A stretch of 64,000 nt of DNA, from the NCBI GenBank assembly GCA_016839555.1, contig JAEOUA010000012.1:310001-374000 (forward strand). Reading direction: 5' to 3'. The notes beneath the pieces are model-generated. The model was not told the DNA's origin and did no database searches. It saw nothing but the letters and a program-made list of their open reading frames with translations. A program made the position numbers and the translations under genes. This stretch comes from Promethearchaeota archaeon. GTDB lineage: Archaea; Asgardarchaeota; Lokiarchaeia; Sigyniarchaeales; SOKP01. Position 1 is the first letter of the stretch, and each line of letters begins with the position of its first letter. Shown here in pieces: positions 8,788 through 17,813 of this stretch.

Positions 8788-9669
8788 ATGGAAAAAATAG
8801 TAATAAAAGATTTCGCTTTTGAAAAATATCATGGCTTAGGCAATGATTACATATTAGTCAATGATATTGAGTGGAATATTCCAGAAAATAAAAAAATGGA
8901 ATTAGCACGTAAGTTATGTGAAAGACACTTTTCGATTGGAGCCGACGGATTGATCTATATATGTAATTCAAATAAAGTAGATATTAAAATGCGAATTTTC
9001 AATGATGATGGTTCCGAATCAGAGATGTGCGGCAACGGAATTCGATGTTTCTCAAAATATGTTTATGAGAATAAAATCGTCAATTCCAATCCAATTAAGA
9101 TAGAGACATTAAAAGGAATAATGATTTCAAAACTTTCTATTCAAAATGGTTCCGTAAAAATGGTGGAAATAAATATGGGGGAACCAATTTTAGATTGTGA
9201 ATTAATTCCTGTTGTGCCAGAAAATAATAAATTTGAATGTATAAATGAATCAATATTAGTAATTGATAAAATATTTAATTTTACTGCAGTATCCATGGGA
9301 AATCCGCATTGTGTAATAATGGTTGAAGAACAATTAGATGATAAGGATTTAAATAAATATGGGTCCGCAATCGAAAGCCATGAACGGTTTCCTAATAAAA
9401 CTAATGTGGAATTTATGAAGGTTATTAGTCCCGATGAATGTAACGTAAGGGTTTTTGAAAGAGCAGTAGGTATAACAAATTCTTGCGGAACCGGTAGCTG
9501 TGCTTCGGTTGTTGCTGGAACAATATTAGGAAAATTTAGGAAAAATTCACCGATTATAGTCCATAACGATGGTGGTGATCTAATTATTACATATACGGGT
9601 GAGGAAATATATATGAAAGGTTCTATTGAGAAAGTATTCTCTGGGAAAATAAAGAAGCTTGAATTTTAA
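8788..9669 (+). CDS. dapF: Diaminopimelate epimerase
   Basis: Interconverts LL- and meso-diaminopimelate with two catalytic cysteines, both visible: EMCGNGIRCF (Cys about 81) and NSCGTGSCAS (Cys about 233). Other family marks are FEKYHGLGNDYILVND, GADGLIYI and SMGNPHCVIMVE. Length (293 aa) is normal. A TTG at 8782 would add two residues; the ATG at 8788 is the simpler start. lysA follows after 70 bp on the same strand, giving the last two steps of lysine biosynthesis in order. Confidence 0.93.
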   Translation: MEKIVIKDFAFEKYHGLGNDYILVNDIEWNIPENKKMELARKLCERHFSIGADGLIYICNSNKVDIKMRIFNDDGSESEMCGNGIRCFSKYVYENKIVNSNPIKIETLKGIMISKLSIQNGSVKMVEINMGEPILDCELIPVVPENNKFECINESILVIDKIFNFTAVSMGNPHCVIMVEEQLDDKDLNKYGSAIESHERFPNKTNVEFMKVISPDECNVRVFERAVGITNSCGTGSCASVVAGTILGKFRKNSPIIVHNDGGDLIITYTGEEIYMKGSIEKVFSGKIKKLEF

Positions 9670-9739
9670 ATTTCTTAATAAGAAATATTTAAAAAGATAA
9701 ATTAAATATTTAGATTTTAAAAAGAGGCCTAAATATCGA

Positions 9740-11056
9740 ATGGAATATCAAGAATGGTTAAAGAAAAAAGATCTTGAATATAAAGAAGGAATATTATATT
9801 ATGATAATATGGACACTCAACAGCTCGCAAAAGATTACGGGACACCATTATATATAATTAATGAAAAATTAATTAGAAAAAGATACAATCAATTAAAAGT
9901 TGCACTTAATTCTGAATATAAAAACAACGAAATACATTATGCTGTGAAAGCTAATTCTAATTTGGCAGTCTTAAAAATTCTTAAATCAGAAAATGCCAGT
10001 GTTGATTGCAGTTCTGTAGGAGAAGTTTATTCCTGCCTTAAAGCTGGATTCCCCCCGGATAAAATAATATATACAGGAAATATGTTCACAAATGAAGATT
10101 TAAAATTTGCTGTTAAGAATAATGTTTTAATAAATTTAGATAGCATTAGTCAATTAAAACGGTTAGTAAATATCTATGATGAATTAGGCAAAAAGAAAAA
10201 TGCAATTTCATTCAGAATTAATCCTGAATTTGGGGCAGGACATCATTCACATACAATTACTGCAGGAAAGGATATAAAATTTGGAATTTTGGATGATCAA
10301 GTTGTTGAGGCATATTCCCAAGCTAAAAAATATGGATTTGAAAAATTTGGAACCCATATTCACATTGGGAGTGGTATCCTTGATCCATCCGACTATGAAA
10401 AAGCTATAAACAAATATTTTACAATAATTATGAATTTAGCAGATACATTAGATATAACCTTTGAATTTATAGATTTTGGTGGGGGTTTAGGAATACCATA
10501 CAAACCAGAACAAGAACCCTTAAATTTAAGACAATATATTCAAGTCATTATGAATCAATTTGAAAAAGTAATAAAAAGAGAAGATTTTGGGGGTCCTACA
10601 TTGAAAATTGAGCCTGGAAGATTTTTAGTTGCCGAAAGCAGTATTATTTTAACGCAAATTAATACTATAAAAGACAATGGCTATAAGAAATTCGCTGGAG
10701 TAGATGCGGGATTTAATACATTAATTCGACCTACAATGTATGGATCTTATCATCATATTATCCCTTGTAAGTTAACTAATGGTACCACAGAACAGTATGA
10801 TATTGCTGGACCTATATGTGAATCTGGAGATATCTTAGGAAAAGCGAGATTATTACCAACAGTTCATGAGCAAGATTATTTAGCGATTCTTGATGCTGGG
10901 GCATATGGTTTCACAATGGCAAGCGTCTATAATTTAAGGCCACGGCCTCCAGAAATTCTTCTTATAAATGGAAAGTCTTATCTAATTAGAGAAGGAGAAA
11001 CTTTCGAAGACCTCTTTCGCCTTCAAAAACTTCCAAAGCATTTGAAAAAAGTCTAA
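9740..11056 (+). CDS. lysA: Diaminopimelate decarboxylase
   Basis: PLP-dependent fold-III decarboxylase making lysine from meso-diaminopimelate. The PLP lysine is in HYAVKANSN (Lys70); HIGSGI, the glycine loop FGGGLGIPY, EPGRFLVAES, GPICESGD (substrate cysteine) and the C-terminal DAGAYGFTMASVYN are all present. Length of 438 aa is usual. A GAGG motif precedes the ATG. It is the second gene after dapF and converges on dapB. Confidence 0.94.
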   Translation: MEYQEWLKKKDLEYKEGILYYDNMDTQQLAKDYGTPLYIINEKLIRKRYNQLKVALNSEYKNNEIHYAVKANSNLAVLKILKSENASVDCSSVGEVYSCLKAGFPPDKIIYTGNMFTNEDLKFAVKNNVLINLDSISQLKRLVNIYDELGKKKNAISFRINPEFGAGHHSHTITAGKDIKFGILDDQVVEAYSQAKKYGFEKFGTHIHIGSGILDPSDYEKAINKYFTIIMNLADTLDITFEFIDFGGGLGIPYKPEQEPLNLRQYIQVIMNQFEKVIKREDFGGPTLKIEPGRFLVAESSIILTQINTIKDNGYKKFAGVDAGFNTLIRPTMYGSYHHIIPCKLTNGTTEQYDIAGPICESGDILGKARLLPTVHEQDYLAILDAGAYGFTMASVYNLRPRPPEILLINGKSYLIREGETFEDLFRLQKLPKHLKKV

Positions 11057-11114
11057 AAACTATTTTTCCTAAAAAATAATAAAAAATTTATTCACAGCTT
11101 CCTTAATCTCAATA

Positions 11115-11251
11115 AGGTAAAATCATAAAATGGGTTTAATTAAAGTCAGGATACCCTTTAATTATGCCTTATGAAGACGTGACAAAAAGAAATCTAATTA
11201 AATAGATTAATGATTTTACTGATCTGCTCTGATGATTTTATGATTTTACCT
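11115..11251. repeat. 17-bp perfect inverted repeat between convergent lysA and dapB
   Basis: AGGTAAAATCATAAAAT at 11115-11131 is exactly complementary to 11235-11251, with 103 bases between. A shorter inverted pair (TGATGAT at 11230-11236 with ATCATCA at 11262-11268) overlaps the right arm. No open reading frame or target-site duplication is evident. It could be a long-range terminator structure for the convergent genes or a tiny MITE-like element. Confidence 0.6.
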
Positions 11252-11320
11252 CTTAATTATAATCATCATTTGCTAAATTAAATTGATAATTTTTAAAAAT
11301 CAAGTAAAATAAAAAAAAAA

Positions 11321-12142
11321 TTATAGCCCTAAAACTTCCCTTGTTGAATAAATTTTATTTTCTGGAGCTTTAACAATAAATTTTATTGCTTTAATGGCTC
11401 CCGCTGCTAAACAATCCCTACTGTGAGCTTGATGTTTAAATTCTATTCTCTCTCCAGGACCGGCGAAGAGCACTATATGATCGCCAACTATATCTCCTGC
11501 TCTAATTGAATGGACTCCAATTTCATTTTTAGCGCCAATTGCTCTTTTATTGGGTCCTTTATCCCTGCCAAATTTCGCAATTTTTTTAAAATCAGAATGA
11601 ATCGAATCAGCGATAATATTACCTATTGTTAAAGCAGTTCCACTCGGGGCGTCTAATTTCCGATGATGATGAGCTTCAATAATTTCAATATCCCAGTCCT
11701 TTAAATAAGGAGAAAGAACAGAGAGCACTTTAAAGAAAATATTTACCCCTGTAGCCATATTCGAGGAAATCACCGCGGGAGCTTGGTATTCTTTTACTAA
11801 ATTTTCAAATTGATTTAAAAACTCCTCGGATAAGCCAGTAGTACCAATAACACATCGAATTCCATTTTTAACACAAATTACGCTATTTTTTTCTGTTGCT
11901 TCTGCCACTGTAAAATCTACTGCTACATCAGGCTGAGTACGCGCAATAATATTTTCAAGTTCTCCCACATCATTAATTATTATATTATTTGGATCACTCG
12001 TTGCAGCAACACTTCCTAAAGAATCTCCAATCTTATCTACATCGCATGCAGCAACCACTTCAATATTAGAGTCGTCTAAAGCTAACCTACTTATTAAATG
12101 TCCCATCGAACCTGTGGGTCCAAAAATTAATAATTTTATCAA
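11321..12142 (-). CDS. dapB: 4-hydroxy-tetrahydrodipicolinate reductase
   Basis: Reduces the DapA product with NAD(P)H. The N-terminal nucleotide-binding loop is FGPTGSMGHLI (GxTGxMG type), IGTTGLSEEF follows, and the catalytic signature EAHHHRKLDAPSGTA is intact. The 273-aa length is normal. It lies 26 bp downstream of dapA on the same strand, so the two are co-transcribed, facing the dapF-lysA operon. Confidence 0.94.
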   Translation of the reverse strand: MIKLLIFGPTGSMGHLISRLALDDSNIEVVAACDVDKIGDSLGSVAATSDPNNIIINDVGELENIIARTQPDVAVDFTVAEATEKNSVICVKNGIRCVIGTTGLSEEFLNQFENLVKEYQAPAVISSNMATGVNIFFKVLSVLSPYLKDWDIEIIEAHHHRKLDAPSGTALTIGNIIADSIHSDFKKIAKFGRDKGPNKRAIGAKNEIGVHSIRAGDIVGDHIVLFAGPGERIEFKHQAHSRDCLAAGAIKAIKFIVKAPENKIYSTREVLGL

Positions 12143-12168
12143 ATAAACACCTTTTTTTATTAATTTGA

Positions 12169-13092
12169 TTAGAAAAGACCTTCTAAAATATCAAGATCCT
12201 TTAGTACGTTTTTAATTTTCTTTTTATTATCTTTCAATGGAGGGGTAAGAGGCAACCTCATTTGTTCGCTCATAATGCCTAATTCTTCAGCCGCATATTT
12301 AACAGGACCGGGATTAGTTTCAATAAAGAGGACTTTAAATAAATCATATAATTCCAACTGCATTTTTCTAGCTTTCTCCCAATTTCCGGCGTTCATTGTA
12401 GTTGTAAATTCAACCATCCTTTTGGGAATGATATTAGAAGCAACACTTATAGCCCCCTTGCCTCCCAATGCCATAATATGATATGTCATACTATCATCTC
12501 CGCTTAAAACAATAAAATCTTCAGGAGTGGATTTAATAACTCTTGTTATTTGATCAATATCTCCGCTCGCACATTTAATCCCTATTATATTCTCTTTTTC
12601 ATGTGCTAATACTGAAACCGTTTCTGGCTCAAGATTTCTCCCAGTTCTACTTGGAACATTATATAAAACGATTGGAAGTGAAACAGAATCCGCAACCTTA
12701 GAAAAATGATCAATTAAAGAGTGTTGTACCGGTTTATTATAATAAGGAACAACCAATAGCAATCCATCTGCTCCTGCGTTCTCAGCATACTGGCTCAATG
12801 AAATTGCCTCATCAGTCGAATTACTTCCTGTTCCTGCCAACACAAAGGGATCTTTACCGCTTTTTTTTGCTTCATCAACCGCAATATCAATCGCATGTTT
12901 ATGTTCTTTATGAGAAAGTGTTGCAGATTCTCCTGTTGTGCCCATAGTTAATATATGGCACCCATTATCAATCTGAAATCTAATAAATTCCCTATATTTC
13001 TCCTCATCTAAAGAGAAGTCTTCTTTAAAGGGGGTGATCATTGCAGTTATAACATTTTTCAATTTATCTAATTTCATATTACTTTCTACCAT
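12169..13092 (-). CDS. dapA: 4-hydroxy-tetrahydrodipicolinate synthase
   Basis: Class I aldolase condensing pyruvate with aspartate semialdehyde. Present are MGTTGESATLSHKEH, the tyrosine motif LYNVPSRTGRNL and the Schiff-base lysine in IIGIKCASGD. Length is 307 aa. The start may be ATG 13092 or ATG 13077 (MKLDKLKNVI), which differ by five residues; an A/G-rich stretch just upstream of the first gives no decision. First gene of dapAB; the intermediate transaminase or succinylase steps are not encoded in this window. Confidence 0.94.
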   Translation of the reverse strand: MVESNMKLDKLKNVITAMITPFKEDFSLDEEKYREFIRFQIDNGCHILTMGTTGESATLSHKEHKHAIDIAVDEAKKSGKDPFVLAGTGSNSTDEAISLSQYAENAGADGLLLVVPYYNKPVQHSLIDHFSKVADSVSLPIVLYNVPSRTGRNLEPETVSVLAHEKENIIGIKCASGDIDQITRVIKSTPEDFIVLSGDDSMTYHIMALGGKGAISVASNIIPKRMVEFTTTMNAGNWEKARKMQLELYDLFKVLFIETNPGPVKYAAEELGIMSEQMRLPLTPPLKDNKKKIKNVLKDLDILEGLF

Positions 13093-13273
13093 TTTTTCTT
13101 CTTTATAATTATGTTACTATTGCTTATAAGATTTATCGTCATTTTTAAAATTCAGTTATTTTTTTTATAAGATGTTTTAACTGGATTTAATTTTTCAAGC
13201 TTCTTTCCTTCCTTCATTCTATTATAATAAGTTTATTTTTAGACAAATATAATGAAATTTTTAAAAAAGAACA

Positions 13274-13699
13274 TTAAAAATACTTTTCTCCAAAAAAGAG
13301 AGAAATTTCTCTTTTTGCTGACTCTGGCGAATCAGAGGCATGAACCATATTTTCTGTGACAGATTTTACGGGCTCTTCCCTGAAGTCCCCTCTAATAGTC
13401 CCCTTTTTAGCTTCCTTAGGAATAGTTGCTCCCACTAATTCCCTAATATAAGGAATAGAATTTTCACCTTCAATTATAAGAGCAACAGAATTTCCCGATG
13501 TTATGAATTTAATTAAGCCTTCATAAAACTCCTTTCCTTTATGTTCTATATAATGATTTTCGGCTAATTCATGAGTTATTTTTAACATTTTAAGTGCCCT
13601 AATATTGAGATTTTTTTCCTCAAATCTGTTTAAAATCTTTCCAATTAATCCCCTGTGAACGGCATCCGGCTTAATTATAATCAATGATTTTTGAATCAT
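13274..13699 (-). CDS. ndk: Nucleoside diphosphate kinase
   Basis: A 141-aa ferredoxin-fold kinase that equilibrates nucleoside di- and triphosphates through a phosphohistidine. The active-site histidine is in NMVHASDS; IIKPDAVHRGLIGKI at the N-terminus and the GTIRGDF loop are characteristic. Length is standard. It sits between dapA and argG on the minus strand with separate spacing, so probably has its own promoter. Confidence 0.95.
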   Translation of the reverse strand: MIQKSLIIIKPDAVHRGLIGKILNRFEEKNLNIRALKMLKITHELAENHYIEHKGKEFYEGLIKFITSGNSVALIIEGENSIPYIRELVGATIPKEAKKGTIRGDFREEPVKSVTENMVHASDSPESAKREISLFFGEKYF

Positions 13700-13814
13700 A
13701 TAGAATTTCTATTTTGTTTTAATTAATTATTTTTTAGGAGAGAAAATTAAAAAAATTAAAAAAGATTTCTGGATAAGCTATTGGAAACAAAAAGAATTCA
13801 TAAAAAAAATTTAC

Positions 13815-15092
13815 TTACTGTTTATTTTCATTTGCCTTTTTTTTGGCAATAAAACCCATTCTACTTTGCAAGCCCCATAAAGGAATAAAACCATAACTAT
13901 ATTTTTGATTGAAGGAACTTTTGGTCTCATAAGTCGCTAAATTTAAGTCATATATCCCATATGGGGATTTTCGGGCTATCACTTCAGCAGATCCCTTAAA
14001 AAGCTTCATTGAAACACTCCCGGCAACTTTTATATTTATCTCATTAATGAAGGCTTCTAAAGCATCCCTCAGAGGATCTACCCATAATCCATCATATACT
14101 AATTCTGTCCATCTCTGATCAATTAACGATTTAAATGAATTTTCATGCTTAGTGCATACATATTTCTCTAAATCTTTATGGGCTTTTATTAATATTAACG
14201 CTGCGGGAATCTCATAAGTTTCTCTAGATTTTAATCCAATCGCACGATCTTCCATATGTTCTATTCTTCCTATTCCATGTTTGCAACCAATATCATGGAT
14301 CCTCTTGATTAATTCTACTCCCTCCATAGGTTGATCATTTATTCCTATAGGTATTCCTTCTTTAAAATTAATAGTAATATATTCTGGGTTGTTGGGTGCT
14401 TCCTCAGGAGGTACAGTCCATTCTTTAGAGTCCTCTGGAGGTTCAATGTCAGGTTGCTCTAAAATATCACATTCTGCACTACGACCGAAAAGATTTTCAT
14501 CTACGCTATACTTTTTATTTTGATTAGATATCGGAATATTATGTTGTTGGGCATATTTAATTTCTTCATCACGTCCCATATTCCACTCGATGAGTGGTTG
14601 AAGAATTTCCATTTCTGGTGCATAAGCTTGAGCTGTAGTATTAATTCGAATTTGATCATTTCCCTTTCCAGTACATCCATGAGCAAGGACTTCAATGCCT
14701 TCCTTTTGTGCAATTTTTACTGCTTCTATTGCAATTAGCGGTCTGCCGATAGCTGTACTTAAAGGATAAATCCCTTGATAAAGTCCATTTGCTTTAATAG
14801 TAGGAAAAACATATTCATTAACAAATTTTTCTTTCAAATCTACAGTAAAGTGTTTAATAGCTCCCAATTGTTTTGCTTTATCCTCAATTTGTTTAAAACG
14901 TGAGGGATCCGCGAATTCTTGCCCTAAATCTGCGGTAAAAGTGTATATTTGGGCATGATATTTTTCTTGGAGCCATTTAAGCATACAGGAAGTGTATAAT
15001 CATATATATGGAATTCATATATATTCTAACCCTCCTGAATACATAAGTAAGATCTTATCATATTTATCCTTTTTAGGTCCTAATTCACTCAC
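13815..15092 (-). CDS. argG: Argininosuccinate synthase, interrupted by a 30-nt insertion
   Basis: ATP-dependent ligation of citrulline and aspartate. The continuous frame from ATG 14984 (MLKWLQEKYHAQ, 389 aa) lacks the ATP-pyrophosphatase P-loop. Upstream in the same frame a GTG at 15092 starts MSELGPKKDKYDKILLMYSGGL, exactly the missing N-terminus, but translation then meets TGA at 15017-15015. Removing 30 nt (15024-14995) joins GA to C and restores SGGLDTSCMLKWLQ without any other change. The rest is intact, including TADLGQEF, the GCTGKGNDQIR block and SVDENLFGRSAECD, so the gene does not look decayed. Either the insertion is removed or bypassed, or it is a very fresh disruption or an assembly artefact. 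Confidence 0.82.
14995..15024 (-). other. 30-nt hairpin insertion inside the argG P-loop codon
   Basis: On the coding strand the insert starts after GGG TTA GA and ends before C ACT TCC. It contains a perfect 9-bp hairpin (15024-15016 with 15010-15002, loop AATTC) and two in-frame TGA codons. The flanking coding sequence can pair over 7 bp around it (CAGGAGG 15037-15031 with CTTCCTG 14992-14986, one G-U). Its boundary is ambiguous by one A. It does not fit a canonical archaeal bulge-helix-bulge intron as far as I can fold it by eye. Confidence 0.7.
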
Positions 15093-15259
15093 AATTATCA
15101 CTTAATTAAGAAATAAATTCATATATTCTAAAATAATTTCTAAAATATTAATATTGATTAAAAAAAGAATAAATACTTTAATTAAAATAAAGTATTTTTC
15201 GTTATAGTATTAAATTATTTAAAGTTCTATACTTATTGCCTAGATTGGGTTTTTAGTTT

Positions 15260-17140
15260 ATGAAACAAAACGAGAAAGATTTCGAATTTCCTGAAAAAGC
15301 TTATAAAATAATTTTCAGAAATTTTCCAAATCCTTTATACATTTGGAAAAAAGTGGGCAAAGATCTTATTTTAGTTGCTTTTAATGAAGCTAGTTTTAAA
15401 ATAACCCAAGGGGGAATTGAAAAATATCATGGTATTAAAGCATCAGAATTATATAAGCAAAATCCAACAATATTAGAAGATTTAAATAATTGTTTTAATC
15501 AAAAGACTTCTTTTTATAAAAAATTAAGTTATAAATTCAAATCTACCAATAAAATAAAGACTTTATTAGTATTTTTCAATTTTATTCCACCAGATTTAGT
15601 TTTAATTTATACCCAAGACAAAACAGCTGAAGAAGAAGCTGAGTTAGCACTTAAAAATTCCGAGAGAGAAAAAGCCCTCATACTAGAGAGTATTTCAGAA
15701 GTTATATCTCTTCAAGATTTAAATCATAATGTCATTTGGATGAATAGACCAGCTTCAAAGTTAATAGGATTAAATCAAGATGAATTAAAGGGGAAAAAAT
15801 GCTATGAAATCTGGTATAATAAACAAAATCCATGTGAAGATTGTCCTGTGGAAAAAACTATTCAAACTAAAAAAGTTGAAGAGAGTGAAATTAATACTAT
15901 TGATGGTGAAGTATGGACTATTAGAGTTTTTCCTGTGAAAAATGAACAGGATAAAATTATCGGAATCGTGGAAATTGCTCAAAATATCACAGAAAAGAAA
16001 AAGGCTAAGCAAGCTTTAAAAGAATCAGAGCAAAAATTTAGATTAATTAATGATCAATCGCTTATCGGTATTTGTATACTACAAGACGATATCTATAAAT
16101 ATGTAAATGAACAATTTCTTCAAATAATAGGATATTCACGAGAAGAAATCAAAGATTGGAAGCCTGGAGACTATTTAAAAATAATTCATCCCGATTATCG
16201 AGATTTTATTAAAATTATATCCGAAAAAAGAAAAAGTGGAAAAACTGATTACAAGAAACATTGGGAACTTAAAGGTGTTAGAAAGAATGGAGAAGAATTT
16301 TGGGGTGAAATATATACTAAACCGATTACGTTTAAAGGACACACAGCTGATTTAATTACCACTATAGATATAACAGAACGTAAAAACACAGAATTAAAAT
16401 TAAGAGAATCAGAAAAAAATTATCAAATAGCATACAATCGAGCTGAATTTTATAAGGATATTTTTGCTCATGATATTAATAATATCCTTCAAAATATACG
16501 GTCTGCCAGTGATCTATTGGAGATTTATCAAAAAGACAGAGATAATACCAGGAATGAACAGGAAATGATTGATATTATTAATTCACAAGTTTCAAGGGGC
16601 GCAAATTTAGTTTCAAATATTAGAAAGTTATCTCAACTCGAAAAGACTCAAATCTCTCTGAAGTTAATATCCGTAAAAGATATGTTGTTTAAAGCAGTTT
16701 CTGCTATTAAAGATATATATAGTGTGAAAATAATTGAAATTTACATAGATCAGCCTGAAAGTGAAATTAAGGTTTTTGCTAATGAATTTCTTTTGGATAT
16801 TTTTAAGAATATACTCTATAATTCAATCGAATTTAATGATAATGATATAGTAAAGATTGATATAGTTATTTCTAAAATAAATCACATGGGAAAAACCTTT
16901 ATTCAAATGCAATTTATAGATAATGGAATAGGTATTAATGATGAGAGGAAGGAAAAAATTTTTGAGAGGAGTTTTTCCAATAAAGAAAAGGGAAAAGGTA
17001 TGGGATTAGGTTTATCTCTTGTTAGAAAAATATTGGAAGCGTATCAAGCAACTATTAAAGTGGAGAACAGAATAAAGGATGATTATAGGAAAGGTTCAAA
17101 TTTCATAATACTTTTTCCCGAAAAAATAGAAAAAAGTTAA
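15260..17140 (+). CDS. Multi-PAS sensor histidine kinase
   Basis: A 626-aa soluble kinase with no membrane segment. It has three PAS-like domains: about 12-120, 137-248 (with CYEIWYNKQNPCEDCPVEK, a Cys pattern common in PAS_4 domains) and 255-378. A dimerisation/phosphoacceptor helix follows with His404 in IFAHDINNIL, then a HATPase domain with the N-box NILYNSIEFN, DNGIGI and GKGMGLGLSLV. All catalytic elements look intact. The receiver-only protein 250 bp downstream is the likely partner. The signal is unknown; the Cys-rich second PAS may sense redox or bind a metal, which is inference. Confidence 0.88.
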   Translation: MKQNEKDFEFPEKAYKIIFRNFPNPLYIWKKVGKDLILVAFNEASFKITQGGIEKYHGIKASELYKQNPTILEDLNNCFNQKTSFYKKLSYKFKSTNKIKTLLVFFNFIPPDLVLIYTQDKTAEEEAELALKNSEREKALILESISEVISLQDLNHNVIWMNRPASKLIGLNQDELKGKKCYEIWYNKQNPCEDCPVEKTIQTKKVEESEINTIDGEVWTIRVFPVKNEQDKIIGIVEIAQNITEKKKAKQALKESEQKFRLINDQSLIGICILQDDIYKYVNEQFLQIIGYSREEIKDWKPGDYLKIIHPDYRDFIKIISEKRKSGKTDYKKHWELKGVRKNGEEFWGEIYTKPITFKGHTADLITTIDITERKNTELKLRESEKNYQIAYNRAEFYKDIFAHDINNILQNIRSASDLLEIYQKDRDNTRNEQEMIDIINSQVSRGANLVSNIRKLSQLEKTQISLKLISVKDMLFKAVSAIKDIYSVKIIEIYIDQPESEIKVFANEFLLDIFKNILYNSIEFNDNDIVKIDIVISKINHMGKTFIQMQFIDNGIGINDERKEKIFERSFSNKEKGKGMGLGLSLVRKILEAYQATIKVENRIKDDYRKGSNFIILFPEKIEKS

Positions 17141-17387
17141 AATTATAATTTTAAGAAAAATTTCTTATATGGATTAATTATTTACTTTATTTTATGAAGA
17201 TTTATATTTTTAAATTTATTCTAATCGAATACTAAAAAACAGCCTAAAATTAATAAGGAAACAATTGAAACACATTTAAATGAAAAGGATAATAATTTAA
17301 GTGTAAGAAATCTGTTAATATTAAAAAAACAAATAAATAATGTATTTTTAGATAATATATTTAACTGCCATGGAGTAGTATAAAAAA

Positions 17388-17759
17388 ATGCCTTCGATAT
17401 TTATTGTAGAAGATGATAGATCAATTAAGGTTCTATATGAAAAATTTCTTAAACTCCATGGGTTTGATGTAATTGAGACTGCTACTAACGGAGTTGAGGC
17501 TGTTGAAAAATTCAAAAGTTTTAAAATAAAACCCGATATCATTCTTATTGATCATAGAATGCCAATTAAAAATGGTCTAGAAGCATCTAAAGAAATCATT
17601 AAACTTGATAAAAATTGCCATATTATTTTTGCGAGCGCCGATAAAACAGTTAAAGAAAAAGCGCTATCCTTAGGCATTGCTGCTTTTTTAGAAAAACCAT
17701 TCAGTCTTGAAAAATTAATAGATTGTTTGAATACTTTATTTGCTAAAGCTCCCTGCTAA
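17388..17759 (+). CDS. Single-domain response regulator (CheY-like receiver)
   Basis: A 123-aa receiver domain with no output domain. The acidic pair is Asp9-Asp10 (IVEDDRSI), the phosphoacceptor is Asp55 (ILIDHRMP), the switch residue lies in IIFASADK and the conserved lysine is in FLEKPF. It follows the histidine kinase on the same strand and is probably its phosphorylation target; with no DNA-binding part it must act by protein contact. Confidence 0.92.
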   Translation: MPSIFIVEDDRSIKVLYEKFLKLHGFDVIETATNGVEAVEKFKSFKIKPDIILIDHRMPIKNGLEASKEIIKLDKNCHIIFASADKTVKEKALSLGIAAFLEKPFSLEKLIDCLNTLFAKAPC

Positions 17760-17813
17760 GAAGATTTTTTATTAAAATCTTTTTGGATTATTTAATAATT
17801 TAACTCAATAAAT

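Noticed and set aside
15002..15024. Stop-codon recoding (selenocysteine or Trp) at the argG TGA codons
   Set aside because: Reading through would insert ten residues inside the ATP loop and destroy SGGLDTS; exact excision explains the sequence better.
14986..15037. Canonical bulge-helix-bulge intron in argG
   Set aside because: I could not form the 3-nt bulge, 4-bp helix, 3-nt bulge arrangement at the required ends, so I do not call it a BHB intron.
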